Shown here one piece after another: positions 35,128-44,531 of a stretch of DNA of 64,000 bases. The stretch is taken from assembly GCF_900537075.1 (NCBI RefSeq), contig NZ_UNRA01000002.1, positions 607,249 to 671,248 of the forward strand, in the 5' to 3' direction. This stretch comes from Tropicibacter sp. Alg240-R139 (lineage in GTDB: Bacteria > Pseudomonadota > Alphaproteobacteria > Rhodobacterales > Rhodobacteraceae). The translations under genes and the position numbers were made by a program. The notes beneath the pieces are model-generated. The model was not told where the DNA came from, did not search any database, and was given only the letters and a program-made list of their open reading frames with translations. The number at the start of each line of letters is the position of its first letter. Position 1 is the first letter of the stretch.

Positions 35128-36579
35128 ATGAGAATTACAAGAGTTATTGCAGTAACCATAATGGCCGCAACGGCCGGTTTAACGAGTTTGAACGCCCAAA
35201 CTCTGCGGAAGTCGTCGCCTCCGGCGGAATTCCCGCCTGCGTCCTACAAAGGCAAGCAGTATGTTGACAGCCGCGGTTGTATCTACATCCGCGCCGGGAT
35301 TGACGGCAATGTGACTTGGGTTCCGCGCGTGTCGCGCGACCGTCGGCAAGTGTGCGGCTTCAAGCCCTCTGCCGTGGCAGGAGCTACGGCGCGACCAACA
35401 CAGGCCCCCAAACCCAAATTGATCACCATCGAACCGACAAAACCCGCAGCCGCAGCAACGGCGACAGCCGCCGCAACCGCTGCACCCAAACCAAAACCAA
35501 AGGTCCAAGCCAAGCCCAGCCCTGGACCAAAGCCGACGGTGGTGTCCACCTCTAAACCGGCAGCAACCGCAGCGCCGAGTGTACGCACCACGACCCGGAC
35601 CCCCACAGTGCGAACCACGACGCGCACGACGACTGCGCGTCCGGCGACAACAACGGCACGCCCCACTACAACGGCACGCCCCACTACAACGCGCCCGGCC
35701 ACAGTCGTTACGCCAAAGCCCACTACGGCCGCAGCACCTGTGGTGGCACCGCGTCGCACGGTTCCGGCAGCAACGGGTGGCGGATGCTCAAATGCCTCGG
35801 CTTTCAGTCAGCAATTCATCAACAAAAAGGGTGTGCGCTGCGGACCGCAGACGGAATCCCCGATCACCCATGGTTCTGGTACCGGTCGCAAGTCATCTAG
35901 CTTGACCACAGCACCGGCCAATCAAGCGGTTCAAGTGTCTCTGAACACGCGGGTCGCTCCGCGTCATGTTTATGACAACCGTCAGAACACTCAGAACGTC
36001 GAAGTACCCAAAGGATTCCGCCCGGTTTGGAAGGATGATCGCCTGAACCCACACCGCGCCGAGCGCACTCTGCGCCCTGCCATTACGGTCAGCCGCTTTG
36101 AGCCGCCCACCGGGTTTCGTGCGGTCGAGCGTGAAGATGACCGTTTGAACCCCAATCGGGGGATGCGCACTGCCGAAGGCGACGCGCAATCTGATGTAAT
36201 CTGGGAGCGCACCATTCCACGCACCCTTCGCCGGGTTCCGACCGATGCACCGGTTGTGACGGTTCCGAAATCCAACACCACCTACACAAACTTGGCGCGC
36301 CGCCCGAACCGGTTGACCATTTCTACACGGTCCGGCCCCACTGCACCGATTGAGGCACGTTATGTCCGCGTTGCAGCCTATCAGAACGATGGCGCTGCTC
36401 GTCAGGCGGCCAATTCCTTGTCGGGCACGGGATTACCCATGAACGTGGGGACCGTGCGCCGCGGATCAGGCACCTACAAGGTGGTCTTGGTCGGTCCCTT
36501 CAACTCGCAAGCACAAGCGGCTTCGGCCCTGAAACAGGTGCGGGGCGCGGGTTTTTCAGGGGCACGTCTGACTAAGTAA
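35128..36579 (+). CDS. Secreted SPOR-domain protein with low-complexity linker
   Basis: A 483-residue protein. N-terminal signal peptide (MRITRVIAVTIMAATAGLTS, cleaved near LNA-Q). Then a Cys-containing segment (YVDSRGCIYIRAG), a long Ala/Pro/Lys/Thr linker with TTTARP repeats (about 85-215), a duplicated motif (F-R-x-V-x(2-3)-D-D-R-L-N-P-x-R, two copies around 295-340), and a C-terminal SPOR domain (about 412-483), which binds denuded septal peptidoglycan. It is probably periplasmic and division-linked. ATG 35128 is favoured over a GTG at 35116 by the signal peptide. Confidence 0.85.
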   Translation: MRITRVIAVTIMAATAGLTSLNAQTLRKSSPPAEFPPASYKGKQYVDSRGCIYIRAGIDGNVTWVPRVSRDRRQVCGFKPSAVAGATARPTQAPKPKLITIEPTKPAAAATATAAATAAPKPKPKVQAKPSPGPKPTVVSTSKPAATAAPSVRTTTRTPTVRTTTRTTTARPATTTARPTTTARPTTTRPATVVTPKPTTAAAPVVAPRRTVPAATGGGCSNASAFSQQFINKKGVRCGPQTESPITHGSGTGRKSSSLTTAPANQAVQVSLNTRVAPRHVYDNRQNTQNVEVPKGFRPVWKDDRLNPHRAERTLRPAITVSRFEPPTGFRAVEREDDRLNPNRGMRTAEGDAQSDVIWERTIPRTLRRVPTDAPVVTVPKSNTTYTNLARRPNRLTISTRSGPTAPIEARYVRVAAYQNDGAARQAANSLSGTGLPMNVGTVRRGSGTYKVVLVGPFNSQAQAASALKQVRGAGFSGARLTK

Positions 36580-36615
36580 ATCTGAAATTTTGGCGAGGTA
36601 ATGGCAACGACTGCG

Positions 36616-37629
36616 TCACTGGCCGCAGATACTTTGCAGCAACACCCAATCGCGATCCGGCAACACCTGTTCCAGTGTCCGGCCCGCCATCGGGTCGGCC
36701 TCGATCAGGCCCAGAACCGTTTCTCCGGTGACATCCAGTGCATAGGCGTATGGGGACGATGGGATTGCGGTCTGTGCAAACAGCGCCAGCGTCGCACCTT
36801 CATCCAACGCGGGTCTTGGGGCGGCCAAGGCGTGCTCGGCATAGCGATCCAGCACGTTGGAGGCGATGTCCCCGGTGGTCAGCAGGCGAAAAGATGGCCA
36901 GGCGCCTGCGAAATCCAAAATTTCGTCCAATGGGTCCGTCTGTTCGGCGCGGGCGCGCTCAGCCAGAACAAAACCCGCAGCCACAGCAGGGTCTTCGTGA
37001 TCTTCGATCAGCGTGCGATTGAGCAAAACAATACCACCTGGCAAATGCAAGCTGTCCGCTACACCAGAGGGCACAACCGCCAACCGGTCAATGCCAGTGC
37101 GGGCCGCCAATTTGCGCAAGATAGGATCAGCATCAGGTTCCGAGCATTCCTGCCCCCCAACGCGTTCAATCCGGTCAAGTAGGGCGCGCCCGATCTCTTG
37201 CCGCTTGATGTCGGGCACGACGCTGACCGTGTGTCGTTTCATTGCGCCGGGCAACCAGAACACCAGTAGGGCGGCCAAAACCGCTCCACCGCCCAAAATC
37301 GTGGCCAAGCGCAGGCGTCCGGGGTGGGGGCGAGCCCGGTCGATGGCGCGTTGCAGCCGCTCGATGGCCTCGATCATCGTGGTCTCGCCCTCGGCCAATT
37401 CCAGCGTCTCGCCGGGGTCACCGTCGGGATGAAAGATCGCAGGGAACTCGGCGGGATTCTGACGGACGAGCGCGGCCAAGGACCAATGTGTCAGCGCACT
37501 GTCGTTGAAATCCGAGATGGTCAGTGTGGCCTCGCCGATGGATACAACGACCTCGCGGCGTTGTTCTTCAGCTGTGGGGCGCCACAGACCGGTTGCCTCG
37601 ATCCGTTCATATTGCTTGAGAGCGGTCAT
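36616..37629 (-). CDS. Membrane protein with degenerate M48-type peptidase domain
   Basis: A 337-residue protein. A cytoplasmic N-terminus (about 1-108), one transmembrane helix (about 109-128), then a domain resembling M48 metalloproteases: LPGGIVLLNRTLIEDHEDPA aligns with the strand-turn before the M48 HExxH, but the motif itself reads FVLAERAR, so the first His is gone and zinc cannot bind normally. It is therefore probably a non-catalytic relative. This assignment rests on pattern only. It is convergent with the SPOR protein gene. Confidence 0.7.
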   Translation of the reverse strand: MTALKQYERIEATGLWRPTAEEQRREVVVSIGEATLTISDFNDSALTHWSLAALVRQNPAEFPAIFHPDGDPGETLELAEGETTMIEAIERLQRAIDRARPHPGRLRLATILGGGAVLAALLVFWLPGAMKRHTVSVVPDIKRQEIGRALLDRIERVGGQECSEPDADPILRKLAARTGIDRLAVVPSGVADSLHLPGGIVLLNRTLIEDHEDPAVAAGFVLAERARAEQTDPLDEILDFAGAWPSFRLLTTGDIASNVLDRYAEHALAAPRPALDEGATLALFAQTAIPSSPYAYALDVTGETVLGLIEADPMAGRTLEQVLPDRDWVLLQSICGQ

Positions 37630-37790
37630 TCGTACTGGATCTGCTCGTTTTGTCTTTTATCTTAATCTAGCATGTCCGACCGATGCGCCGCAAATGGCTA
37701 GCGGAATTTTTCCGTATAGAGGCGGTCGGAAACGGCTCCTTGCGTCGCAGGCGGGCTTGCCAATACGTGTGAAACCACCGAACAAGAGCC

Positions 37791-38702
37791 ATGCAGGCAG
37801 AAATCAAGAACTCTCCTATCGCGGCAGCGGCTTTCATGGTGGCGGCGATGGCCCTGATCGGGGTCATCGACAATTTCATCGTGTACCTCGCCGACACCAT
37901 CGGTCTATGGCAGTTTCACATGGTGCGCTCGGCGATGATGTTGCCGATTGTCTGGCTGATGTCGGTTGTCGGGTTGGGACGGTTTGGTCCAGTACGCCTG
38001 TGGGCGGTTGTTGTGCGAAGCCTGCTTATCGCAACCGCGATGTTGTTCTATTTTAGCGCCTTGGCCCTGATGCCGATTGCGCAAGCCCTGGCGGGGCTCT
38101 TTACCTCTCCAATCTTCATTTTGCTGATCACAGGGCTGGGCATGGGACAAAAAATCGGACCGTGGCGCGTCTTGGCCGTGGCCATCGGATTCACAGGCAT
38201 CTTGTTTGTCCTCCAGCCTGATCCGCAGGATTTTGATTGGAAAATTCTGATGCCGGTTGTCGGCGGGTTCTTCTATGCCTTGGCCGCCATCGCGACCCGC
38301 AGCCTGTGCGCCGGCGAAAGCACCGTTGCATTGTTGGGGGGCATGACCATTGCTCTTGGCTTGATGGGGGTGACGGGTGTCACGGTGTTGCACTTCTTTC
38401 CGCTCGACAGCGTCGAAGGTCCTGCGGGCTTTGTCACGCGAGGTTGGGTCTGGCCTTTGGGCGATGCACTTTTTTGGGTCGTGGTACAGGCGGTCGGTTC
38501 GGCTACCGCCGTATTTATGTTGATCAAGGCCTATCAACTGGGCGAACCATCTTACGTGGCCGTGTTCGAATATTCGGTAATGATCTTTGGGCCGGTCTTT
38601 GCCTGGGCCGTGTTAGGACAGAGCTTGGGCCTTTGGCAAATCGTGGGGATTGCCTTGATCGCCTTTGCAGGCAGCATCATTGCCATCAGATCAAAGGCCT
38701 GA
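37791..38702 (+). CDS. EamA/DMT-family transporter
   Basis: A 303-residue inner-membrane protein with about ten helices in two EamA repeats (about 8-140 and 150-300). The FYFSALALMPIAQALAGLFT segment in the first repeat and YVAVFEYSVMIFGPVFAW in the second are typical of drug/metabolite exporters. The substrate is unknown. It stands alone, 37 bp before a sulfotransferase gene on the same strand, with which it could be cotranscribed. Confidence 0.88.
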   Translation: MQAEIKNSPIAAAAFMVAAMALIGVIDNFIVYLADTIGLWQFHMVRSAMMLPIVWLMSVVGLGRFGPVRLWAVVVRSLLIATAMLFYFSALALMPIAQALAGLFTSPIFILLITGLGMGQKIGPWRVLAVAIGFTGILFVLQPDPQDFDWKILMPVVGGFFYALAAIATRSLCAGESTVALLGGMTIALGLMGVTGVTVLHFFPLDSVEGPAGFVTRGWVWPLGDALFWVVVQAVGSATAVFMLIKAYQLGEPSYVAVFEYSVMIFGPVFAWAVLGQSLGLWQIVGIALIAFAGSIIAIRSKA

Positions 38703-38739
38703 GGGTTTTCCCGGCACATCAACGTGATATGGCTGTGCC

Positions 38740-39396
38740 ATGATCATTTCGACCGGCCGTAAATATATCTTTGTCCACATCCCCAAAACCGGCGGTACAT
38801 CCCTGGCTCTGGCGCTAGAGGGGCGAGCCATGAAGGATGACATCCTGTTGGGCGATACCCCCAAAGCAGTGCGCCGCAGATCCCGTGCCAAAGCGCTAGC
38901 GGATCATGCAAGGGGGCGGCTTTGGAAGCACTCGACATTGGCCGACATCGAAGGGCTCCTTGCTTCGGGTGCCCTGGATCAGATGTTCGTCTTTACCTTG
39001 GTGCGCAATCCGTGGGACCGCGCCGTCAGTTATTACCATTGGCTGCGCGAGCAAACTTTTGATCACCCGGCTGTCACCTTGGCCAAAACGCTTGAGTTCA
39101 AGCCGTTCTTGCTGCACCCCGACACTCAATATGGCTTCCGGCAGATGCCGGCCTCAGCCTATGTTCGGCGCTCGGATGGGCGCGAGCAGTGTCAGGCGTT
39201 CGTGCGGATGGAGCATCTACCTCAGGACTTGAAACCGGTCGAGGCGCACCTTGGGTTCTCGTTGGACATCCCTCATATCAACCGATCACGACGGGGCGAG
39301 GATTACAGGGCCTATTTCGATGATGAGACTGTCCAAGCCGTCCGGGACATGTGCCGGGCGGACATCCAGCGGTTTGGGTATGCCTTCGACGGGTAA
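38740..39396 (+). CDS. Sulfotransferase family protein
   Basis: A 218-residue protein with the PAPS-binding signatures: 5'-PSB loop IPKTGGTS (residues 14-21) and 3'-PB motif TLVRNPWDRAVSYYHW (about 87-102). It fits the Sulfotransfer_2 group, whose members sulfate carbohydrates or small molecules. Length is normal. No PAPS-synthesis genes are nearby. It lies 37 bp after an EamA transporter gene. The acceptor is unknown. Confidence 0.85.
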   Translation: MIISTGRKYIFVHIPKTGGTSLALALEGRAMKDDILLGDTPKAVRRRSRAKALADHARGRLWKHSTLADIEGLLASGALDQMFVFTLVRNPWDRAVSYYHWLREQTFDHPAVTLAKTLEFKPFLLHPDTQYGFRQMPASAYVRRSDGREQCQAFVRMEHLPQDLKPVEAHLGFSLDIPHINRSRRGEDYRAYFDDETVQAVRDMCRADIQRFGYAFDG

Positions 39397-39587
39397 CGAG
39401 TGTTTGTTCAGAATTTGAGGCCAATTGCCCCTCAATGACCCCCCATTGTCGGGAGCAGTCAGGGTAATGACACATTCTTGCCCTTGTTCGGACGTCACAG
39501 CGGCATTCGAATCGGGCTTGCTGATCCGACATCATAGTTAATCCGGCATGCTTGTGACTGCTGCTGCCACATACAAGGAATAGGCTT

Positions 39588-40304
39588 GTGTTCGGATGGA
39601 AAGAAAAACGGGGTCGGGGGACCCCGCGTATGGCCGAGACCAGCGCTGCGCTGGACGGTTTGTTGATCACCGGTCAGGCCGGGTTTCTCAAGGGCACGCA
39701 TGTGGCCTCGAACCTGGGCTGGCGCGCTGTCGATACCCTGTCCGTTGGTGACCGGGTCTTGACCTTTGATCACGCAATGCAACCCATCGTCGATATTCAA
39801 CGCGAGACGCTGATCATGCCCGAAAGGGACGTGGGCGGGATACGCCGCCCTGTGCTGGTACCGGACGGCGCGCTGTTCAATCGGCGCGAACTTTGGTTGA
39901 TGCCGGATCAGGGGATGCTGATTGAATGTGATGCAGCCCAGGACGCGGTCGGAGACCCCTTTGCCGTTGTGCCCGCGCGCATGTTGAGCGGACTACGTGG
40001 GATTACTCTGGGGTATCCGGGGGAACAGATCGAAGTGACTACGATCGGTTTCAACAATGACGAAGTCATCTATGTCGAAGGTGGCATGCTGGCCCATTGT
40101 CCCCGCCCGCAGCCTTTGTATTCGCAGGGCGGAAATCCAGCTGAGGGGATCTATGACGTCTTGAGCGGACCTGCCGCGCAATTTTTGGTGAATTGCATCA
40201 TCGATGACGACGATGCCTTGGCCGTGGCTTCGGACCCTGCCGAGCTGCCGGGCGGGTTCCACGATGGGCCAGTGCGACCCAGCCGCCCTGTAAGGTCCAT
40301 TTGA
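39588..40304 (+). CDS. Hint (hedgehog/intein) domain protein
   Basis: A 238-residue protein. The Hint_2-type fold is suggested by GFLKGTHVASNLGWRAVDTL, then SVGDRVLTFDH, and the later strands. In roseobacters such domains often sit in secreted RTX-like proteins, but this one has no repeats, no signal peptide and is a stand-alone domain. The catalytic Cys/Ser at the start of the Hint block appears replaced (GFLKGTHV), so self-splicing is doubtful. The GTG start has AAGGA 8 nt upstream. A strong terminator follows. Confidence 0.75.
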   Translation: MFGWKEKRGRGTPRMAETSAALDGLLITGQAGFLKGTHVASNLGWRAVDTLSVGDRVLTFDHAMQPIVDIQRETLIMPERDVGGIRRPVLVPDGALFNRRELWLMPDQGMLIECDAAQDAVGDPFAVVPARMLSGLRGITLGYPGEQIEVTTIGFNNDEVIYVEGGMLAHCPRPQPLYSQGGNPAEGIYDVLSGPAAQFLVNCIIDDDDALAVASDPAELPGGFHDGPVRPSRPVRSI

Positions 40305-40354
40305 TCCCCGCCGCTTCGGGGGTTTGGAGTTTCGATACCCTCGGTCTCCAACAT

Positions 40355-40384
40355 GAAACCGGCGCCCCTAGGGACGCCGGTTTC
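40355..40384 (+). terminator. Intrinsic terminator
   Basis: GAAACCGGCG (40355-40364) and CGCCGGTTTC (40375-40384) are exact complements with a 10-nt loop, followed by TTTGTCT. It closes the Hint gene and may also stop the convergent fadB-like transcript. Confidence 0.85.
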
Positions 40385-40407
40385 TTTGTCTCAAAGTGGT
40401 GTCAGCT

Positions 40408-42609
40408 TCAGGCTGCTTTGGCCTCGGGGTTGAAGCGACCGTAGAAGGTCTGGCCCTTTTCCGCCATCTCGCGCAGCAGTGGTGGGCAGGCAAAACGCTC
40501 GCCGTACTTCGCGGTCAGCTGATCGCAGCGTTCGGCCGCGTAAGGCGCGCCGATGATGTCCAGCCAGCTGAGCGGGCCACCGGACCAAGGCGCAAAGCCC
40601 CAAGCCAGGATCGCGCCAACGTCTGCCTCGCGGATGTCCTCGACCACGCCTTCTTCCAGCGCGCGCACGGCTTCCAGAACCTGTGCAAACATCAGACGTT
40701 CCTGCACTTCGATCAGGTCAGGTTGCTCATCCGCCAACGGGTATTTGTCGTGGATACCCTTCCAATAGCCGATGCGCTTGCCCTTTTCGTCATAGTCGAA
40801 ATAGCCCGCATTGGCCTTACGGCCCAGGCGACCTTCTTCTTCCATCCAGACGATCAGATCGTCGGCCTCGGATGCCGGGTATGCATTGCCCATGGCGGCC
40901 TTAGTGGCCTTCATGATGCGCACACCCAGGTCGATCGAGGTCTCGTCGCCCAACTGAACCGGACCCACCGGGAAGCCCAGCTGGCGCGCCGCATTGTCGA
41001 TCAGCACAGGCGCGACGCCCTCGGTGATCATGCGGGTTGCTTCGTTGCCATAGGGAATGATGCAGCGGTTGCAGTAGAAGAAGCGCGCATCATTGACCAC
41101 GATCGGTGTCTTGCGGATCTGACGCACATAATCCAGCGCCTTTGCGACCGCGCGATCCCCCGTTTCCTTGCCTTTGATGATCTCGACCAGCAGCATCTTC
41201 TCGACGGGCGAGAAGAAGTGGATGCCGATGAATTGATCAGGACGCACGCTTGCCTTGGCCAGATCGGTGATCGGCAGGGTCGAGGTGTTCGAAGCAAAGA
41301 TGCAATCCCCGGGGATGATCGCTTCGACCTTCTTGGTCATGTCGGCCTTTACGGCAGGGTCTTCAAACACGGCCTCGATGATCAGGTCACAACATTTCAG
41401 CTGTTCCAGATCCGGGGTCGCAGTGATCAGGCCCAGCATCGCATCTTTCTTGTCCTGAGTGACCTTGCCGCGCTTCATGCCTTTGTCGAGGTAGGCCTCG
41501 GTATATGCCTTGCCTTTGTCAGCCGCGGCCTGGTCACGGTCGATCAGGATCACTTCGATACCGGCCTGCGCCGACACCAGCGTGATGCCTGCGCCCATCA
41601 TGCCCGCACCCAGAACGCCCAGCTTCTTGACGCGCTGATCGGCAACATCCTTGGGCCGCACGGCGCCTTTTTCCAGGGCTTCCTTGTTCAGGAACAGCGA
41701 CCGGATCATGGCCCCCGACGAGGGGTTCATCAAAACGGAGGTGAACCAGCGGGCCTCGATTTTCAGGGCGGTGTCGAAATCAACCAGCGCACCCTCATAA
41801 ACTGCACTCAGCAGGGCCTTGGCCGCCGGGAATGCGCCCTGGGTCTTGCCATGAACCATCGCTGACGCCCCGACAAAGGTCATGAAACCAGCGGGGTGAT
41901 AGGGCGCACCGCCGGGCATTTTATAGCCCTTCGCGTCCCAGGGTTTCACAATGTCCGCGTCTTTGGCGTTCAGTACCCAGTCGCGCGCTGCGGCTACAGG
42001 ATCAGCGACAACTTCGTCCACCAGGCCCGCGCCCTTGGCTTTCTTGGCGTCCAGCATCCGGCCTTCGAGCAGCAGCGGAGAAGCCGCCATCGCGCCCAGC
42101 TTTTTGGCGAGACGCGTGGTGCCGCCGGCACCGGGGAAAATCCCGACCAGGATCTCCGGCAGGCCGTATTTCGCCTTGGGGTTTTCGCTCACAAAGATGC
42201 GGTGCGTGGCAAGCGGGAGTTCCAGACCGATGCCAGCAGCCGTGCCGGGCAGGGCGGATGCAATCGGCTTACCGCCCTTGTTGGTCTTCTTGTCCATGCC
42301 GGCGCGTTCGATTTTGCGCAGCAGGGCGTGCATCTGCATGGTGCCCTCGAACAGGCCCTTGGCCGGGTCGTCGCCTGCTTGCTCCTTCATCACGGCCAGC
42401 AGGTTCAGGTCCATGCCGCCCGCAAACGAGCCTTCTTTGCCCGAGGTCACGACGATGCCTTTGACCGCATCATCGGCCAGCGCGTCGTCGATGCAGGCGT
42501 CCAGTTGGGCCAGGCCGTCGAACGACATCACGTTCATGGTCTTTCCGGGCACATCCCAGGTGATGGTTGCGACGCCGTCAGCGTCTTTCGTCAGTGTAAA
42601 TTCAGCCAT
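40408..42609 (-). CDS. Bifunctional enoyl-CoA hydratase/3-hydroxyacyl-CoA dehydrogenase (FadB/FadJ-like)
   Basis: A 733-residue trifunctional-alpha type protein. The N-terminal crotonase domain (about 1-190) has the oxyanion segments SFAGGMDLN and EILVGIFPGAGGTTRL; the NAD domain (about 310-490) has GAGMMGAGIT and ASNTSTLPIT; the C-terminal dehydrogenase domain holds GIHFFSPVEKMLLVEII. It carries out two steps of beta-oxidation. It lies 24 bp downstream of a thiolase gene, the usual fadA-fadB pairing. It is full length. Confidence 0.93.
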   Translation of the reverse strand: MAEFTLTKDADGVATITWDVPGKTMNVMSFDGLAQLDACIDDALADDAVKGIVVTSGKEGSFAGGMDLNLLAVMKEQAGDDPAKGLFEGTMQMHALLRKIERAGMDKKTNKGGKPIASALPGTAAGIGLELPLATHRIFVSENPKAKYGLPEILVGIFPGAGGTTRLAKKLGAMAASPLLLEGRMLDAKKAKGAGLVDEVVADPVAAARDWVLNAKDADIVKPWDAKGYKMPGGAPYHPAGFMTFVGASAMVHGKTQGAFPAAKALLSAVYEGALVDFDTALKIEARWFTSVLMNPSSGAMIRSLFLNKEALEKGAVRPKDVADQRVKKLGVLGAGMMGAGITLVSAQAGIEVILIDRDQAAADKGKAYTEAYLDKGMKRGKVTQDKKDAMLGLITATPDLEQLKCCDLIIEAVFEDPAVKADMTKKVEAIIPGDCIFASNTSTLPITDLAKASVRPDQFIGIHFFSPVEKMLLVEIIKGKETGDRAVAKALDYVRQIRKTPIVVNDARFFYCNRCIIPYGNEATRMITEGVAPVLIDNAARQLGFPVGPVQLGDETSIDLGVRIMKATKAAMGNAYPASEADDLIVWMEEEGRLGRKANAGYFDYDEKGKRIGYWKGIHDKYPLADEQPDLIEVQERLMFAQVLEAVRALEEGVVEDIREADVGAILAWGFAPWSGGPLSWLDIIGAPYAAERCDQLTAKYGERFACPPLLREMAEKGQTFYGRFNPEAKAA

Positions 42610-42633
42610 TTTCTTATTCTCCAGACGCCGTTC

Positions 42634-43845
42634 TTACACGCGCTCGATGATGGTCGCTGCACCCATGCCGGATGCGATACACAGGGTTGCCAGACCGGTT
42701 TCCTTGTCCTGACGCTCCAGCTCGTCCAGCAGGGTGCCGATGATGATCGCGCCGGTGGCCCCCAGCGGGTGACCCATGGCGATCGAACCGCCGTTGACGT
42801 TGACCAGCTCGGGGTCGACATCAAACGCCTGCTGGAAGCGCATCACGACCGAGGCGAAGGCTTCGTTGACTTCGAACAGGTCAAAGTCGGAAATTGCCAT
42901 GCCATTGTCGGCCATGATTTTCTGCGTCACCGGAACCGGGCCGGTCAGCATGATGGTCGGGTCCAGGCCGATCTTGGCAGTGGCCTTGATGCGCGCGCGC
43001 GGTTTCAGACCGTGCTTTTCACCAAATTCCTTGTTGCCGATCAGGACAGCCGCAGCCCCATCCACGATGCCCGAGCTGTTGCCCGCGTGGTGGATGTGGT
43101 TGATCTTTTCCAGATGCGGGTATTTCAGCGTGGCGATCTTATCAAAGCCCGGCATCTGCTCGCCCATCATCTGGAACGCGGGGTTCAGGCTACCAAGGCT
43201 CTGCATGTCGGTGCTGGGGCGCATGTATTCGTCGCGATCCAGAATGGTCAGGCCGTTCTGGTCCTTGACCGAGATGACCGATTTGTCAAAGCGACCTTCT
43301 TCCCATGCCTGCGCCGCGCGGCGCTGCGATTCCATGGCCAGAGCGTCCGCTTGATCACGGCTGAAGCCATACTCGGTTGCGATGATGTCGGCCGAAATGC
43401 CCTGTGGCACGAAATAGCCGTCAATTGCGATCGACGGATCAACGGCAATCGCGGCACCATCGCTGCCCATGGCCACACGCCCCATCATCTCGACACCACC
43501 TGCGATGTAACCATCGCCTGCGCCGCCCTTAACCTGGTTTGCCGCCAGGTTCACGGCTTCCATGCCAGACGCACAGAAGCGGTTGATCGACAGGCCGGGA
43601 ATCGACTCGTCCAGGTCCGAGGCCAGAACAGCCGAGCGTGCCAGACAGCCGCCCTGTTCCATCACCTGGGTGACGTTGCCCCAGATCACGTCTTCGACGG
43701 CGTGACCTTCAAGGTTGTTGCGCTCTTTGACGGCGTTCATGGTCAGCGCGGACAGGCGCAAGCTGGTCACCTCGTGCAGGCTGCCATCCTTGCGGCCCTT
43801 GCCGCGCGGGGTGCGCAGGGCGTCATAGATATAGGCTTCGGTCAT
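42634..43845 (-). CDS. Acetyl-CoA C-acyltransferase (thiolase, FadA-like)
   Basis: A 403-residue thiolase. Catalytic Cys in INRFCASGMEAVNLA, His in NVNGGSIAMGHPLGATGA, and the second Cys in LATLCIASGMGAATII. It cleaves 3-ketoacyl-CoA to acetyl-CoA in beta-oxidation. It is preceded by a GST gene (14 bp) and followed by the fadB-like gene (24 bp), so the three are one operon read on the minus strand. Confidence 0.94.
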   Translation of the reverse strand: MTEAYIYDALRTPRGKGRKDGSLHEVTSLRLSALTMNAVKERNNLEGHAVEDVIWGNVTQVMEQGGCLARSAVLASDLDESIPGLSINRFCASGMEAVNLAANQVKGGAGDGYIAGGVEMMGRVAMGSDGAAIAVDPSIAIDGYFVPQGISADIIATEYGFSRDQADALAMESQRRAAQAWEEGRFDKSVISVKDQNGLTILDRDEYMRPSTDMQSLGSLNPAFQMMGEQMPGFDKIATLKYPHLEKINHIHHAGNSSGIVDGAAAVLIGNKEFGEKHGLKPRARIKATAKIGLDPTIMLTGPVPVTQKIMADNGMAISDFDLFEVNEAFASVVMRFQQAFDVDPELVNVNGGSIAMGHPLGATGAIIIGTLLDELERQDKETGLATLCIASGMGAATIIERV

Positions 43846-43858
43846 TGGTTTAGTCTCC

Positions 43859-44497
43859 TCAAGCGCGATCCGACGGTTTGCCGGGCATCAGGTCATAGGG
43901 GTGTTTCCAGCCGGGCAGGGCGCTGATGCGGTCCAGCCAGGCGTTGATATGGGGCCATTCGGCACGGTCAAAGCCGAAGGGTTCGGGATAATAAAGATAG
44001 CCACAGCAGCTGAGATCGGCGTTGGTGATCCCTTCACCAACGATCCAATCACGGCCATCCAGGTGATTGTTCAGCAGCTCATAGGCGCCGCGTAGGCGAC
44101 CTTGGTTGAAGGCGATCACCTCGGCGGGGCGTTTGTCCTCGGGCAGGAAGTTCATCAGAAAGCGGTTGACACCGGCCATCGAGCTGAGCTTGTGGTTGTC
44201 CCACAGAACCCAGCGGAAGATCTCATAGTTCTCTTCGTGGGTCTTGCCGCCGAATTTGCCCGATCTCTCGGTCACATAAGCCTGAATTGCGCCGGACTGT
44301 CCGGTTTTGAACTCGCCATCGACCAGTACAGGCGCTTCACCCAACTCGTTGACGTTGGCGCGATATTCGGGCGAGCGGGTCTCGCCTTTGAAGAAGTCGA
44401 CAAACACCGGCTCCCACTCCAGCCCGCTAAGCTGCAGCGCCAAAGCCGCCTTGTAGGAATTGCCGCTTTCTCCAAAGCAGTAAAGTTTCATCGTCAT
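43859..44497 (-). CDS. Glutathione S-transferase family protein
   Basis: A 212-residue GST. The thioredoxin-like N-domain starts MKLYCFGESGNSYKAALALQ, with Ser/Tyr positions typical of bacterial theta/beta-like GSTs, and the C-domain is helical (about 90-205). First gene of the operon GST-fadA-fadB. The role may be detoxifying reactive acyl intermediates; substrates are unknown. One half of a 21-bp inverted repeat lies 35 bp upstream. Confidence 0.85.
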   Translation of the reverse strand: MTMKLYCFGESGNSYKAALALQLSGLEWEPVFVDFFKGETRSPEYRANVNELGEAPVLVDGEFKTGQSGAIQAYVTERSGKFGGKTHEENYEIFRWVLWDNHKLSSMAGVNRFLMNFLPEDKRPAEVIAFNQGRLRGAYELLNNHLDGRDWIVGEGITNADLSCCGYLYYPEPFGFDRAEWPHINAWLDRISALPGWKHPYDLMPGKPSDRA

Positions 44498-44531
44498 GGC
44501 CGTGCCCCTCCCGTGGCTGGTCGTGGAATTT

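Noticed and set aside
35560-35710. Tandem repeats in the SPOR gene as a CRISPR or VNTR locus
   Set aside because: They are in frame and encode a Thr/Ala/Pro linker; no unique spacers of constant length.
41896-43926. 676-codon plus-strand open frame
   Set aside because: Antisense to the fadB-like and thiolase genes, which have full domains and motifs; long antisense frames arise from GC-rich third positions.
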